From assembly GCA_029255685.2 (NCBI GenBank), contig CM055316.2, positions 68,153,237 to 68,217,236 on the forward strand: a DNA stretch of 64,000 nt, read 5' to 3'. The first letter of the stretch is position 1. Each line of letters begins with the position of its first letter. The notes under the pieces are model-generated. The model saw only the letters and a list, made by a program, of their open reading frames with translations, had not been told where the DNA came from and did no database searches. This document shows positions 44,675-56,300 of this stretch, one piece after another. This DNA comes from Silene conica. Its lineage: Eukaryota; Streptophyta; Magnoliopsida; Caryophyllales; Caryophyllaceae. The translations under genes and the position numbers were made by a program.

Positions 44675-46407
44675 ACATTTGTAACACCCCGTAATTTCCA
44701 AATGTTTATATATTATTAAAATATTATTTTAGTAATAATAATGTTCCACAATAAATAAAATTCCATTTAAAATATATCGTTTTTGACAATGATATTAATA
44801 TGTCCGTCTTAAAGTTATACTTCTTAAACTTGTGAAACGTTACTCTGTCGTTGTTACTAATTTTAAGATATTTTAAAAGCATATTTAGCTCTTGGTTATA
44901 AAATAAAAGTTTTAGCTCTTTCTCTTAACTTTTCAACGCCACCAAAAACACCTCATTACGAGTTCTGTGGAGGAAATTATGCCGAAAATACGAAAGGCTG
45001 TCACGGACTATCCGCTAACATAATCTCGCTCGTCGCTTACTCTTTACTATTCCACTTGTCCTTTGGGACACTTGTCTTAATATACCAATTTTGCCTTGCA
45101 GCCCAAGGTCTCTCCCCTCCTCTTTCCTTCTTCCTCATTCCTTTTTTTTTTCAGCACAAACACACCCAAACACAAAACACAAACACCATTGTTACACTCT
45201 TTACCTTCAACCTTAAAATGATCGTAAAATCTTCGTTTCTTATCCGTTTTCGACGATTTTCACGCCTATCTCTTCCTTTCCTCGCCCTCCATCTTTCTAG
45301 GTAAGAAAAGTATCATATAACTTCCTTCCTACCCTCTGGTCGTGGCCTTTAAGGCACGAATTTGAATGCTAACTCGTTTATTTATGTGTAGCTAGTTCGG
45401 TTGTCCAAACCGAATGGCTTTGAGTCAAAATCATGCTTATTGAAGAGCTATAAGGTAACGGTGATGGGTTACTCGACTTTAATCGTCTTTGTTTGCATGT
45501 GTTCTATATGCTAGTAATGTTTATTATACTAGAATTGTGTTTGATTAATTAGTTGCATGATTAGTTTTATAAGTCATATGTTTGGATGATTTTCATCTTG
45601 CATGGTTGTGTTGGATGATATTCTAGTTGTGGAAATTCGTTAAGGATTGTATGGTTAAATGAGTTTGTGATCTTTGAGGATGATTAGTTTAATAGTCTTT
45701 CAAGTTCATAATGCTTGGTTTACTTTGGTTATTTGATAAGTTTCAGCACCTTGACAAATCTGTCCATTGTCTTGTACAATTTATTTCGACATCTTAGATT
45801 ATCCGTCTTTGAAAATGTTGAAAAGAGACCCCTGTTTATTTTAAGTGTAGAATCTACCTCTAAAATTTCGTAATTTTCTTGCATGTCGTTTGTTCACAAT
45901 AAATTATTTACGAACATTGCGCTGAAGTACTCGCATAATGGACAGTAGCTCAAAGATTGTTTCGAAAACCATTTTTATACTTTGAAAATATTCTGTTCCT
46001 TTTCAATAATTAAACTTTGAAGAGTTTAGATGATGTTAGGATTTTTTTTTGCCCCAAAATGATTTGTTAAACCCATTTTATGAAGCAATACATTTTGTGT
46101 AACGATTTCTGACACACTGTAAAGGTCAGACAATAACCCCCTGTTAATTTCGTATTTTGAAAATGTTTATTTGACAAATATTGTAGATAAAAGTCTTATT
46201 AATCCGACCCAATTGGTCTTGTATCATTTCGATTTTATTTGAATTAATTATGAATTTTACAGCAGAGGACAGCTGTAATGTAAAATGCGTTTAGAACTTT
46301 TATTTCTTTATTCAATTCCGTGTGTTCTCTTTCGGCATGGAACAAATATAAGTGTTGTTTTATTCATCTTTTATTGTCTCATGTATGTTTAATTGTTTAA
46401 ATGTGTG

Positions 46408-46487
46408 GGTTAACGGTCATGCTATCCTAAGCTTGTGTAGGTGACGGTTATGTCATCCTAAAATTGTGTGGCGACGGTTATGTTGCC
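46408..46487. repeat. Three older hairpins with a GGTTAT-type loop
   Basis: GGTTAACGGTCATGCTATCC, then GGTGACGGTTATGTCATCC, then GGCGACGGTTATGTTGCC. Each has arms that pair in whole or part around GGTTAT/GGTCAT, the last with five Watson-Crick pairs and one G-T. The loop matches the core of the array that starts 100 bp later. Confidence 0.6.
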
Positions 46488-46582
46488 TTGCATGTGAATA
46501 GATAGCGGTGGTACGATTTGTGTATCACTGTAATGAACTAACGCCACCCATGCAATAGGAATTTATCTATGTTCGGGATTGG

Positions 46583-46974
46583 TCGGAGGCAGTGGTTATA
46601 CGCTCCGGTCCCCGTGTGTCGCTCGGTGTAAGGCATTACATCGAGAGGTCTGGCCAGGTCTTAGGTATATAGGCAGTGGTTATACGCTATATATAGTATT
46701 CGGAGGCAGTGGTTATACGCTCCGTAGCTGGAGGCAGTGGTTATACGCTCCAGTAGCCAAAGGCAGTGGTTATACGCTCTGGTATGTCAGAGGCAGTGGT
46801 TATACGCTCTGACGGCGTTCATTCTATTCCTGTGTTGTTTGATAGTTGTATGCTTTGTAATCGGAGGCAGTGGTTATACGCTCCGTAACTGGAGGCAGTG
46901 GTTATACGCTCCAGTAGCAAGAGGCAGTGGTTATACGCTCTGGTATTTCAGAGGCAGTGGTTATACGCTCTGAC
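46583..46974. repeat. Array of ten hairpin repeats with invariant core and co-varying arms
   Basis: Core GCAGTGGTTATACGC occurs ten times unchanged. Flanking arms differ but mostly pair: CGGAG/CTCCG (46585, 46701, 46862), TATATAG/CTATATA (46666), CTGGAG/CTCCAG (46728, 46889), GTCAGAG/CTCTGAC (46787) and TCAGAG/CTCTGA (46948). Two units (about 46759, 46919) have one mismatch. Units 3-6 and 7-10 are copies of one four-hairpin block, period about 161 bp. Inside the core GC/GC and GT/AC can extend the stem, leaving GGTTAT as loop. The open frames through it are by-products. Confidence 0.93.
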
Positions 46975-47503
46975 TATGTGTATTCTTTACTTGGATGTTT
47001 CCTTGATTTTGATACTATCGCATATGTTGGCTTTAATTCTGTTATACATGTTGATTCATGTTGTTTTCACATGTTTTTGACTTATCGCCCACGCATTGAT
47101 TATGTTGTTCATGTTTGGTAATATATATGATTGTTTATGAAATTATATACATGTTCATATGTATAAGATGTTTAGTATTACCGTTTACATGTTTTCTGGC
47201 GTAAAGTGGCTGGGAGAACCCTGAGTTACTCCCCACTGACTGTGGCGTTCATGTTTCATGAATGTAGGTTGGTGCTGTTTGGGGAAGACGCGTGGCTAGC
47301 GAGCATTGTTGATAATTCGACAATTACCCTTACGCTTAGTTCAGATTTAATTCATGTTGTTATCGTGGGATACCTTATCCCTCGTCAATTTAAGTTATTT
47401 TGTATAATTTATAATTTCTCATTAGTTTTTAGTCTTCCGCATGTTGTTTTGATATTCCGCGAAAAAGTTTTAATAAATATGTCGAAAAGTTTTTAAAAGT
47501 ATC

Positions 47504-47509
<6 letters not shown>

Positions 47510-47542
<33 letters not shown>

Positions 47543-49034
47543 AAGAAGGTTAGTCTCGATTGTATTCATCCATATAGGGAATAGAAAGGAGATGGTTTCT
47601 TACAAAGCAAAAGCCACAAAAACGAAAGACGGACCAACACAAAAAGCTCGAAACTTTCAGAGCATTACATCAAGCCATCTACGAATATACATGTCAGAAC
47701 TTGAGCTAAGGCGATTTTTAATGTCGAATTTAATATCCTTAATAACCTGATCCACTGGAGAAAAGCTGCCTCCGAAGATGTACCTGTTTCTCGCTCCCCA
47801 GATCCCATATACTAAGCTCGCAATGCAGCAAACCATAATCTTAGTTCTCCAACGCTTTCTCGTCTTGTATTCCGTAATGGTGTAGAGCCAATTTTTCAGA
47901 TCTATGACCGGATCCAGCCCAGGCATGCCAGCCCAAGTGACAATGTTATTCCAGATTTCTTTCGAGAAGGGACACCGGAAGAAGAGGTGTCTATGAGATT
48001 CTGCAGCCTGTTTGCAAAGGGAACATCGGTTCACGAATTGAAAGCCACGGTTGCAAATGTTGTCCACAGTCGCTAGCTTATGTTGGACCGCTTGGGTCAG
48101 CACAATCCGATGCTTCGGTACAATCTCAGCAATGTGCAGGTGTTTTGTCCAGCCAAGAACTCTATTTTTGCCGCGAAAAAAGTGGTAAGCTTTGGTGACA
48201 GAAAACACACCTCTATGCGCGCAAGCATCCAGCTGTCTCATAGCATTCGTCGAATCTCCAGCTAAGCTGAGAAGGGCATCCTTTGTTTTTAGGATCCCTT
48301 TCCAGCTCTCAGCATGATGGGGGAGGCATTGAGCATCCCAGATATGGCGATCCTTGAGGTTGTAGGCGCGAGACCAGCTCTCCCAAATACCAGTCCCATG
48401 ATGAGTCAGATTCCATAGCCATTTGCACATGAGCGCTTTGTTCCAGCTGAGGAGTTCCTTGACATTAAAGCCTCCTTCCTTCCAAGGGGTACAAATCGAG
48501 CCCCAACTCTTGAAGACCATTTTACGTTTCCCATTATCGATCCCCCAAAAAATCCTTGCAAAGTTTGTTAACAAGTTTGGTGACATACCGGGGAAGCAGA
48601 AGAACGGAGCACCAGTAGTTTTCCAAACCAAAAACAACAGAGTTGATTAATTGCAGCTTACCGGCATAGGAGAGAAGGTTCCCAGTCCAACTTTGGATAG
48701 ATGATTGAATTTTGTCTAGCATGAGGTTGTACATATTTGGGGAGAGTCTGCCGGGGTTAAGAGTGATGCCCAAGTACCGAAACGGGAAAGAGTCCTCTTT
48801 GTAGCCAGTTAGGGAAGTAATTTGGCTTTTGACGTGGGTTTGAACACCCCCAAAATAGATGCTGGTCTTGGAGGGGTTAGCATGTAAGCCTGACACCCGA
48901 GCAAAATTTTCCAAGCATTGAGCAGCCGCGGCAGTCGAGGGCACATCACCACGAAGGAACAACATGAGATCATCCGCAAAAATAAGGTGGTTAAGTTTGA
49001 GTTTAGCACATTTGGGGTGGTAGGACACCTGGTT
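47510..49034 (-). mobile_element. 5'-truncated LINE
   Basis: A 13-bp duplication AAGTATCGTATTT flanks it (47497-47509, 49035-49047), and a run of T at the left (to 47540) is the poly-A tail of a minus-strand element. It carries the end of a reverse transcriptase and the zinc-binding C-terminal domain of plant L1-type LINEs; the endonuclease and most of RT are missing, as usual for truncated insertions. Inserted in the solo LTR at 44680. Confidence 0.93.
47657..49028 (-). pseudogene. LINE reverse transcriptase C-terminus, frameshifted
   Basis: Frame 1 (49028-48534) encodes the RT end with LIFADDLMLF (the catalytic FADD motif), KTSIYFGG and FPFRYLGITL. Frame 2 (48637-47657) continues with FARIFWG, GGFNVKELLSWNKALMCKW and the RT zinc-binding domain, whose Cys/His set (CSLCKQAAESHRHLFFRC) is followed by WNNIVTWAG. 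The two frames differ by one, so a frameshift lies near 48534-48637. The stop at 47657 is the natural end. Confidence 0.88.
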
Positions 49035-49101
49035 AAGTATCGTATTTCCGCTGCAAATTACTTGTTTATTTTTATGCTAAATCGCGGGGTGTCACAACAT
49101 T

Positions 49102-49666
49102 AATCGAATAATTGGACTAATATAATTTAATTAAATACAAAAAAAATCCAAAATTATTCATTACGTGAACATTAATTTCCAAAAAAAAAATTACCAAAAT
49201 AATTTCTAAAACTGTTAATTACTTATCCTACCAAATTTCCACAAATATTAATTTACAAAAAATAAAATTCAGAAACTTTTAGTTACTAACTAAAACAAAA
49301 AATTAACTAAATACATAAAATAAGGTTTCCAGAAATATTAATTTACAACAAAATCCTTCAATTTTGTTAACAAAATAAAATTTTAACAAAAGAACAAACT
49401 TTCCTAAATTATTGCTAACTACATGTAGTTAAAATGTTAACTACAATTGTATAATTATTAGTAAATTTTGTATATAATCCTCTTTTATGTACCATATTTT
49501 TACAAATAATCTCTTTTAAGTCCATTTTTACAAATAACTCCTTATCTATCACTTAATCCTAATATTTACCCCCTATTATTGATTATTCTGACGACTTTTA
49601 TAAAACCAGATCTATATACGATGTTACGACTTAAATTATATAATATGCCTAAACTACCTTTACTTA
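49102..49666. other. AT-rich spacer, no gene seen
   Basis: Very AT-rich with A-runs; no ORF, repeat or terminus recognised. Confidence 0.4.
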
Positions 49667-49669
49667 TTA

Positions 49670-49963
49670 GGCCCTGTTCTTTTGGACTGAAACTTAACTG
49701 AACTGAACTGAACTGAACTTATAGGATCTGAACTGAACTGAACTGAACTTATAGGAACTGAACTGAACTTATAGGAACTGAACTTAACTGAACTTATAGG
49801 AACTGAACTGAACTGAACTTATAGGAACTGAACTGAACTGAACTGAACTTATAGGAACTGAACTGAACTTATAGGAACTGAACTGAACTGAACTGAACTT
49901 ATAGGATCTGAACTAAACTTATAAAATCCGAACTTAATTAACTTTATTTTAATTTAAGTTAAC

Positions 49964-50003
<40 letters not shown>

Positions 50004-50037
50004 GTTATTATTGTTGTTATTATTATTATTATTGTTA

Positions 50038-50069
<32 letters not shown>

Positions 50070-50109
50070 GTTATTATTGTTGTTATTATTATTATTATTG
50101 TTATTGTTG

Positions 50110-50167
<58 letters not shown>

Positions 50168-50814
50168 CCAATAGATTGCATTGATAAAAAATTAGTCTAA
50201 ACCACAAGGTAGTTTAAAATATTTTCAACTTTATATATAATGGTTTGTTAATAGCTCATACATTATACTACAATTACATTACGATAAAAATAATTCACTA
50301 TTACAATTTTCTCTAACCATTTATTTTCTCTAACAATGACGATGAAGAAACTGATTAATGGGAGAGTGACAATTGGTGAGTATGAGGGCGTCGTACGATG
50401 AGTTGTTGTTTTTTGGCATTGATGAGGATGATAGTTTGTCATTAATTAGAGAGGAAAAGACGGGTAAATTATTAATGAATTGTTTTTTTATAGATGACGT
50501 GTATCGAATAATTAAAGCGAAATGTTTGTATCGGTTGTTAAAAATAATACTCCGTATATAACTTTTCTTAATTGAGTTTATATGAACTGAACTGAACTTA
50601 TAGGAACTGAACTGAACTGAACTGAACTTATAGGAACTAAACTGAACTGAACTGAACTTATAGGAACTGAACTGAACTTATAGGAACTGAACTGAACTGA
50701 ACTGAACTTATAGGAACTGAACTGAACTTATAGGAACTGAACTGAACTGAACTGAACTTATAGGATCTGAAGTGAACTTAAGTTAAGTGACTAAAAGTCC
50801 AAAAGAACAGGGCC
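49670..50814. mobile_element. Tourist-like element with GAACTGAACTTATAG repeats
   Basis: Ends GGCCCTGTTCTTTTGGACT and (reverse strand) GGCCCTGTTCTTTTGGACTT are inverted repeats, flanked by TTA at 49667-49669 and 50815-50817. Next to each end is an array of (TGAAC)n-TTATAGGA units, in the same direction at both sides (49692-49930, 50580-50775). The middle holds a long TTA/TTG microsatellite and about 400 bp of unique DNA. TTA duplication suggests PIF/Harbinger; no nuclease is encoded. Confidence 0.75.
49961..50167. repeat. TTA/TTG trinucleotide microsatellite
   Basis: About 205 bp of TTA interrupted by TTG in a repeating higher-order pattern. It produces meaningless poly-Leu and poly-Asn reading frames on the two strands. 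The related element at 51317 has only a short version (about 52067-52102). Confidence 0.97.
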
Positions 50815-50817
50815 TTA

Positions 50818-51316
50818 CACTATCCAGTGTCCACCCAACAGACACACTCATTCATCCCAAATAAACGTTAAACGTAAACCCCCAAATCAATTCCCAAATC
50901 AATCCAATTAAACCCAAATTCAGCATCAACAAGCTCAAAAGTTTAACGGGTCAGTCATACACTCATACACCTCATTGAAATTTTGATTGACATTTTGGAT
51001 AAATAGCTCGATGAAGATCAAGTGAAGGTAGTACTAACTTCAAATGGAGCGGGTGCTGATGATGAAAACTCATGTCATTTTTTCAATCTCAGATTCAAAA
51101 GATCATAGTGTGCCTTTCACATCCCTTGATCATTGTTATAATTGCCCTGAGAATCTTTAACTGGCAGTTGCAGTGGAAGAAAGTGCTTCGAAAGGAGTGT
51201 ACTTCCCACAACTAGAAGCGACAATAATTCGCGCAGTAGGAAAGGAGCGGCGAAATTGTTTGATTTGAAAATTGATTTGGGGGTCGCGGCTTATGCTTGA
51301 TTTGAAAATTGATTTG
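50818..51316. other. Spacer between two Tourist-like elements, possible gene fragment
   Basis: GC content is slightly higher and one frame reads IVIIALRIFNWQLQWKKVLR (about 51133-51192), protein-like but unrecognised, with stops on both sides. A GATTTGAAAATTGATTTGGG block is duplicated (51262-51281, 51298-51317). No gene can be called. Confidence 0.3.
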
Positions 51317-52394
51317 GGGGTTCCTATAAGTTCAGTTCAGTTCCTATAAGTTCAGTTCAGTTCAGTTCCTATAAGTTCAGTTCAGTTTAGCTCATATAAA
51401 CTCAATTCAAAAAAACTATATACGAAGTATTATTTTAACAACCGATAAAAAAACATTTCGCTCTAATTATTCGATACACATTTTTTTAAAAAAAAAAAAC
51501 ACAACAACAAATTATTAATAATTGTACCCATTTTTACTATCTCATTAATACCAAACGATTTTAAACACACTCAGCCTGATGTCATATGCCCGAATACAAG
51601 CATAGACCGCCTGAAGGAATGGTAGAATACTTCAACTATCGACACTCATCATCGACATTAGATTCGGGCATGTTTGATAAAAGCGGAAGACGACCGTGTA
51701 TAAGGTACGAAGCAACATATATAATCAAAAATATTTGGCGATGCTATGGATTCTTTATTGACAGTGATATTGATAATGAAGATGAATTATATGAGAATTA
51801 TGATAATATGGAAATAAATGGTTAAAAAAACTGTAATATGTAGATTATTTTTTATCGTAATGTAATCGTATTATAATGTACTCCCTCCTACTTTTTACAA
51901 GTATCCCATTATTTAAATATATGGGTGTAGTATTTTAATACAATGAGACACTTATAAAAAGTAGGAGGGACTATGAATTATGAACAAACCATTGTATATA
52001 AAGTGGAGAGTATTTTATATTACCTTGTGTTTTAGAATATTTTTTATCAATGTCTTCTCTTGGATAATAATAATAATAAGGAAATAATAATAATAATAAT
52101 AGTTAACCTAAATTAAATTAAGTTAATTAAGTTCGGATCTTATAAATTGAGTTCAGTTCATATCTTATAAGTTCGGTTCGGTTCAGTTCAGATTCTATAA
52201 GTTCAGTTCAGTTAATTTCAGACCCTATAAGTTCAGTTCAGATCATATAAGTTCAGTTCAGTTCAGTTCGTATAAGTTCAGTTCAGTTCCTACAAGTTCA
52301 TTTCAGATCCTATAAGTTCAGTTCAGTTCAGTTCAGTTCAATTCAGATTCTATAAGTTCAGTTCAGTTCAGTTTCAATCCAAAAGAATAGAGCC
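51317..52394. mobile_element. Second copy of the Tourist-like element, inverted, left end missing
   Basis: GTTCAGTTCCTATAAG repeats are the reverse complement of those in 49670-50814. The block around 51415-51475 (TTAACAACCGATA...TTCGCTCTAATTATTCGATA) is the reverse complement of 50507-50560. The right end AATCCAAAAGAATAGAGCC meets TAA at 52395; the expected left terminus is absent, so it is truncated there. An extra 250-bp stretch with a 79-codon frame (51586-51825) and a Stowaway distinguish it from the first copy. Confidence 0.75.
51881..51971. mobile_element. Very short Stowaway MITE, 91 bp
   Basis: CTCCCTCCTACTTTTTACAA and (reverse strand) GTCCCTCCTACTTTTTATAA, flanked by TA (51879-51880, 51972-51973). 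The first Tourist copy shows the matching empty site at about 50255-50262, which confirms both boundaries. Confidence 0.93.
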
Positions 52395-53300
52395 TAAGTC
52401 CGTCTGAATTTCAGACAAAAAATAAGAATTTGCCAAATTAACCTAGTCCGAACTGATTCGACCCAAAATCGATCCGTTTGACCCGTTTATCAGGTCTAAG
52501 ACCATCCCCAAGCAAGGTCATGGCAAGGTCAATAGGTAGGTCATGACCTTGCTTGGTCATGGTTAATTATGCAATTAGTGTGATTAAGTTGTGACCTTTG
52601 ATGGTTAATTTGTGACCAAAATCAACAAAAGGTCAATTACGCAATTTGTGACCTTGGTGGTGTCCAATTAACCTACCAATTGACCTAGTATGTGTCAACT
52701 TTTGATTGGTTGTACAAATAAATACAATTAAAAAATTTCATATTTTCCACTACTTCAATTCTCTACTACTATTTGTACAGATAAATACAATTTTTATTTT
52801 TATGTAAGCACATTAATTTATGTCGAACCATATTTTCAGTAATTTTTCTTTTTTTTTGATAAAATCGTCTTTTTACTTTTTCAACTTATAAAAAGGTTAT
52901 TTAATATTAACTTTATATATTGTTGGGAAAATAATTGTTTGAGCGAGTGAGAGAAAAGTGTGGTAGAGTATTTGGAAAGGATTATGTTCATTCATGGACA
53001 TAATTTACTTAATCATGGACATAAATGACCATTATACCCTTTTCATTTTATACTCTCTTTTTCCATTATTCCTAATCCTCTCAAATTATATCGAGAATTA
53101 AAAAAATAACCCAAATCAAAGAAGAACAAATACAACACTCGTAGATCAATATTACTCCACCTTTATCAAAATCTTCATCGTTGTATATGAAGCTTGATTT
53201 GATCATCAAATAATGAGTGAACCAGAGTTCATGCGACAGTAATCTTCGTATTACTTATCGAATTCAACGTTTAGAGCGTGATTTCTTAGCCGCACCGGAA

Positions 53301-56300
53301 TCAATATATATAATTAAAGGAAGCTTTTTTCTAAGTACGTGGTAGTCTACACCTTTTACAGAACACTTATTTATAAATAATAATTTATTTACAATTTTTC
53401 TACTAGAATTAGGAGATACTTAATTATTTACAATTTTTCTATTAGAATTAGAAAATTAAAAAAATAGTTGTTTAGATAATAATTTATTTATAATTTTCCT
53501 ATTAGAATTAGAAAATAATAAATTATTTACAACTTTTTTATTAGATATAGAAAAATAAAAAATGGCTGATTATTTACAATTTTCCTATTAGATTTAGAAC
53601 TTTATTATTCTTTAATATTTATATACTTACTATTTAAGTTTATTAACTTTATTCAACGTTTTTATTAAAAATGAAAATCGGAAATGAATTAGAATAATTG
53701 ATTATTTACAATTTTCCTATCTTAGAACATTATTCTTTAATATTTATATACTTACTATTTAAGGTTATTAATATTATTCAGTGTTTCTATTAAAAATGAA
53801 AATGGGAAAGCGTAAAAAAGAACTAATTTAGTTTGTCTTCGTATTAACACTAAAATGAGTCAAAAATAGTCTCACGGGGATATAAAAGTAATAAGACAAA
53901 TCTGTTACTTTTTCTTATACATTATGTTCTTATCTTTTCCATATTACTAGACCATTTAAACTTAAAATGAATACCCCCATCTTAATTAAAAATGTGTGGA
54001 ACTAATAAATGAAATTAGTTAAATATTTAAGTCTAAACAAATTCCTACCTAAAAGAAACATTTACGATCAATCATATTCGACCAAATTAAGAGTAACACT
54101 GCTATTTTTTGGTACAATAGTAGCACTACTATTCAAGTGAATATCATGCACTTTCGTACTTAATTATGCGAAAGAAATGAGATAATTTATTTAATTAAGT
54201 AAAAAGAAAATAAGATAAATGTCAAATATATTATACTTTAGAGAAACCCAAAAATGTCAAATTTGGATTTAATTAGTATAAATATAAATATTAAAGGGCA
54301 CAATAATAATGTAGATAGGTGCGTGAAGTGGAATAATTGTGTGGTTGACATGTGTTTTAAATGGGTATTGAAAGGTATTTCATAATTAACAATATTTATT
54401 CTTACATATTTTCACCTTATTATTTAAGGATGAGACATTGTGTTATAAAATGACATATTTTTTTACGGGGCGAAGGTAGATAGGTTTTGAGGGAGGAGGT
54501 AAGTGCCTTCAGGGGTAGAGTTACCCTCCGACGTTTAAGATTGAGTACTACAAGCAAATTGGTCAAAGATGTTCAAGAGTACAATTTATGATTCTGATGA
54601 TCAAGTTGGTTATTTGGGTTATCAAGTTACGATTTAAGGAGTATAAATATAAATATATAGATATTAATCTGAGTTAAGCGGAATATTTGTGTTGATGAGA
54701 TGAAATGCAAGTGGGTATTAGAAGGTATTCATACAACAAAGTAATGACAAATAAATGGTGTTTCCAAGACGGATAGAATAAGCCGTAAAAAGATCAAAAA
54801 TATTGTTTAGTTAGTATTAGATTATAGTTTATTGTAGTCCGTATTCTTTTTTTTTCTTCCATATTTTCAACTTATTCTTTACAGTGTGACATTGTTTTAT
54901 AGGGTATGGGTTGATTAAAATTTATGTGTCCATTTGCTGTTTAGGGATGGAGATAAATAGATGTCGAGGGAGGAGGTAAGTATGTTGGGGGATAGAGTTA
55001 CTCTCCGGCGTTTAAAAGTGTGATGTAAGTTGCATAAGAAAATGCCTATAGGTTAGGGTTGTTCAGGGATACGATTTATTATATTAGTCAAGTTGGGTAG
55101 TTATGTGAGAAGGGTAGGGCGAATACCTAAACGGTGTCGAAAAAAGTTGCGTATGTACTACAGAATGATTAGAACAACAAAGCAAGTACATAGGTAGATA
55201 AATTTTATTTCAAAATTCTATTTTATGTGGTAATAACAGAGGCACGGATGTTATGAAAAGAGCTTAAAAATCTCTAAAGTAACATGTATGTATACTCAAT
55301 TTTGATTGTTATAGGGCGGGGTTTGATTTTACATTGGATATATCTATTGTTTCGAGCGGTGAGGGTAAATAGGTTTTGAGAGAGGAGGTAAGTGCCTTGG
55401 GGGTAGGGTTACTCCACGACGTTGAAGAGTGTGAGAGTAGTACACATAAATGTCGGTAGGTTGAGGTTTCCAGGGTTACATTTTACAATTGATTTTAATG
55501 GTTAAGTGAGTGAGAAGGGTACTCCATGGGTATGATTACTCCCTAACGTTTACGAGTGTGATTTAGAAGATAAAAAAAAATATTCATATGTAGGGCTGAG
55601 TTGTTTAGGGATCTGAATATGGTTAATGTTGATTCTTATGGGTTTGGTTGGTTAGTCGGGTAGAAAAGATTGAATATGTGAAAAAATGGATAATTTGAGA
55701 TATTGATTGGAGAAGGTAAATGAATAAATTTTATTTGAAAATGTTTATTATATGAGAAAAGAACCGATAAATATATAAATATAGACTAAAAACATTTAAA
55801 ATATCATGTGTATAAACTCAATTTTGTTTCTTTATTTGTTAGACACAAAACTAAATAATCAAATGTTATACTCTCTTCAGTTCTATTGAATGCTCCATTG
55901 GGCTGGGGAATAATTTTTAATGTGGAATGGCGTTATATTGTTTTTTGTGAGAGTATTCTTGGAAATATTTTGGGGTGTGTGTATAAAAAGATGTCGTAAT
56001 GTGGAGTTGCAGTTGCAAATTTTGGCAATGATAACATTGTAAATACAATAAATAGAAGAAGATATTTATGTCAATTCTTTTACCAACTATAAAAAAAAAC
56101 ATTGGATTAAATTGTACAAAAATTGAATGTGGGAACATTGGATAAGAATTAAGAAAGTATATGTCATGTCAGTATTATATCGGGGTAGATAAGTCTGGAG
56201 GTAGGAGGTAAGTGTCTTGATGATAAAGTTATTTTCCGACATTTAAGAGTGAGATTTGAGTAATACAAGTAAATATAGATACGATGGAGTTGTTCAGGGA

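Larger units (their letters stand above)
44680..49096. mobile_element. Solo LTR (gypsy type) carrying a hairpin array and a LINE
   Basis: Starts TGTAACACCCCG and ends CGGGGTGTCACA, flanked by ACATT at 44675-44679 and 49097-49101. With the LINE and its target duplication removed the LTR is about 2.9 kb. TGTAACACCCCG termini are typical of long plant gypsy LTRs (family knowledge). No partner LTR or gag-pol in the window, so it is a solo LTR. Half-way through is the hairpin-repeat array (46583-46974). Confidence 0.9.

Noticed and set aside
46579..47121. Overlapping open frames with GSGYTL or WLYAPVA repeats
   Set aside because: They arise from reading the hairpin array in different frames; the conserved feature is paired arms, not codons, and no start or end fits a gene.
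49959..50207. Poly-Asn / poly-Leu open frames of 60-82 codons
   Set aside because: They are read through the TTA/TTG microsatellite and have no other content.
51586..51825. 79-codon frame inside the inverted Tourist-like copy
   Set aside because: Acidic, no Harbinger nuclease or MYB motif, and absent from the sister copy, so not called as a gene.
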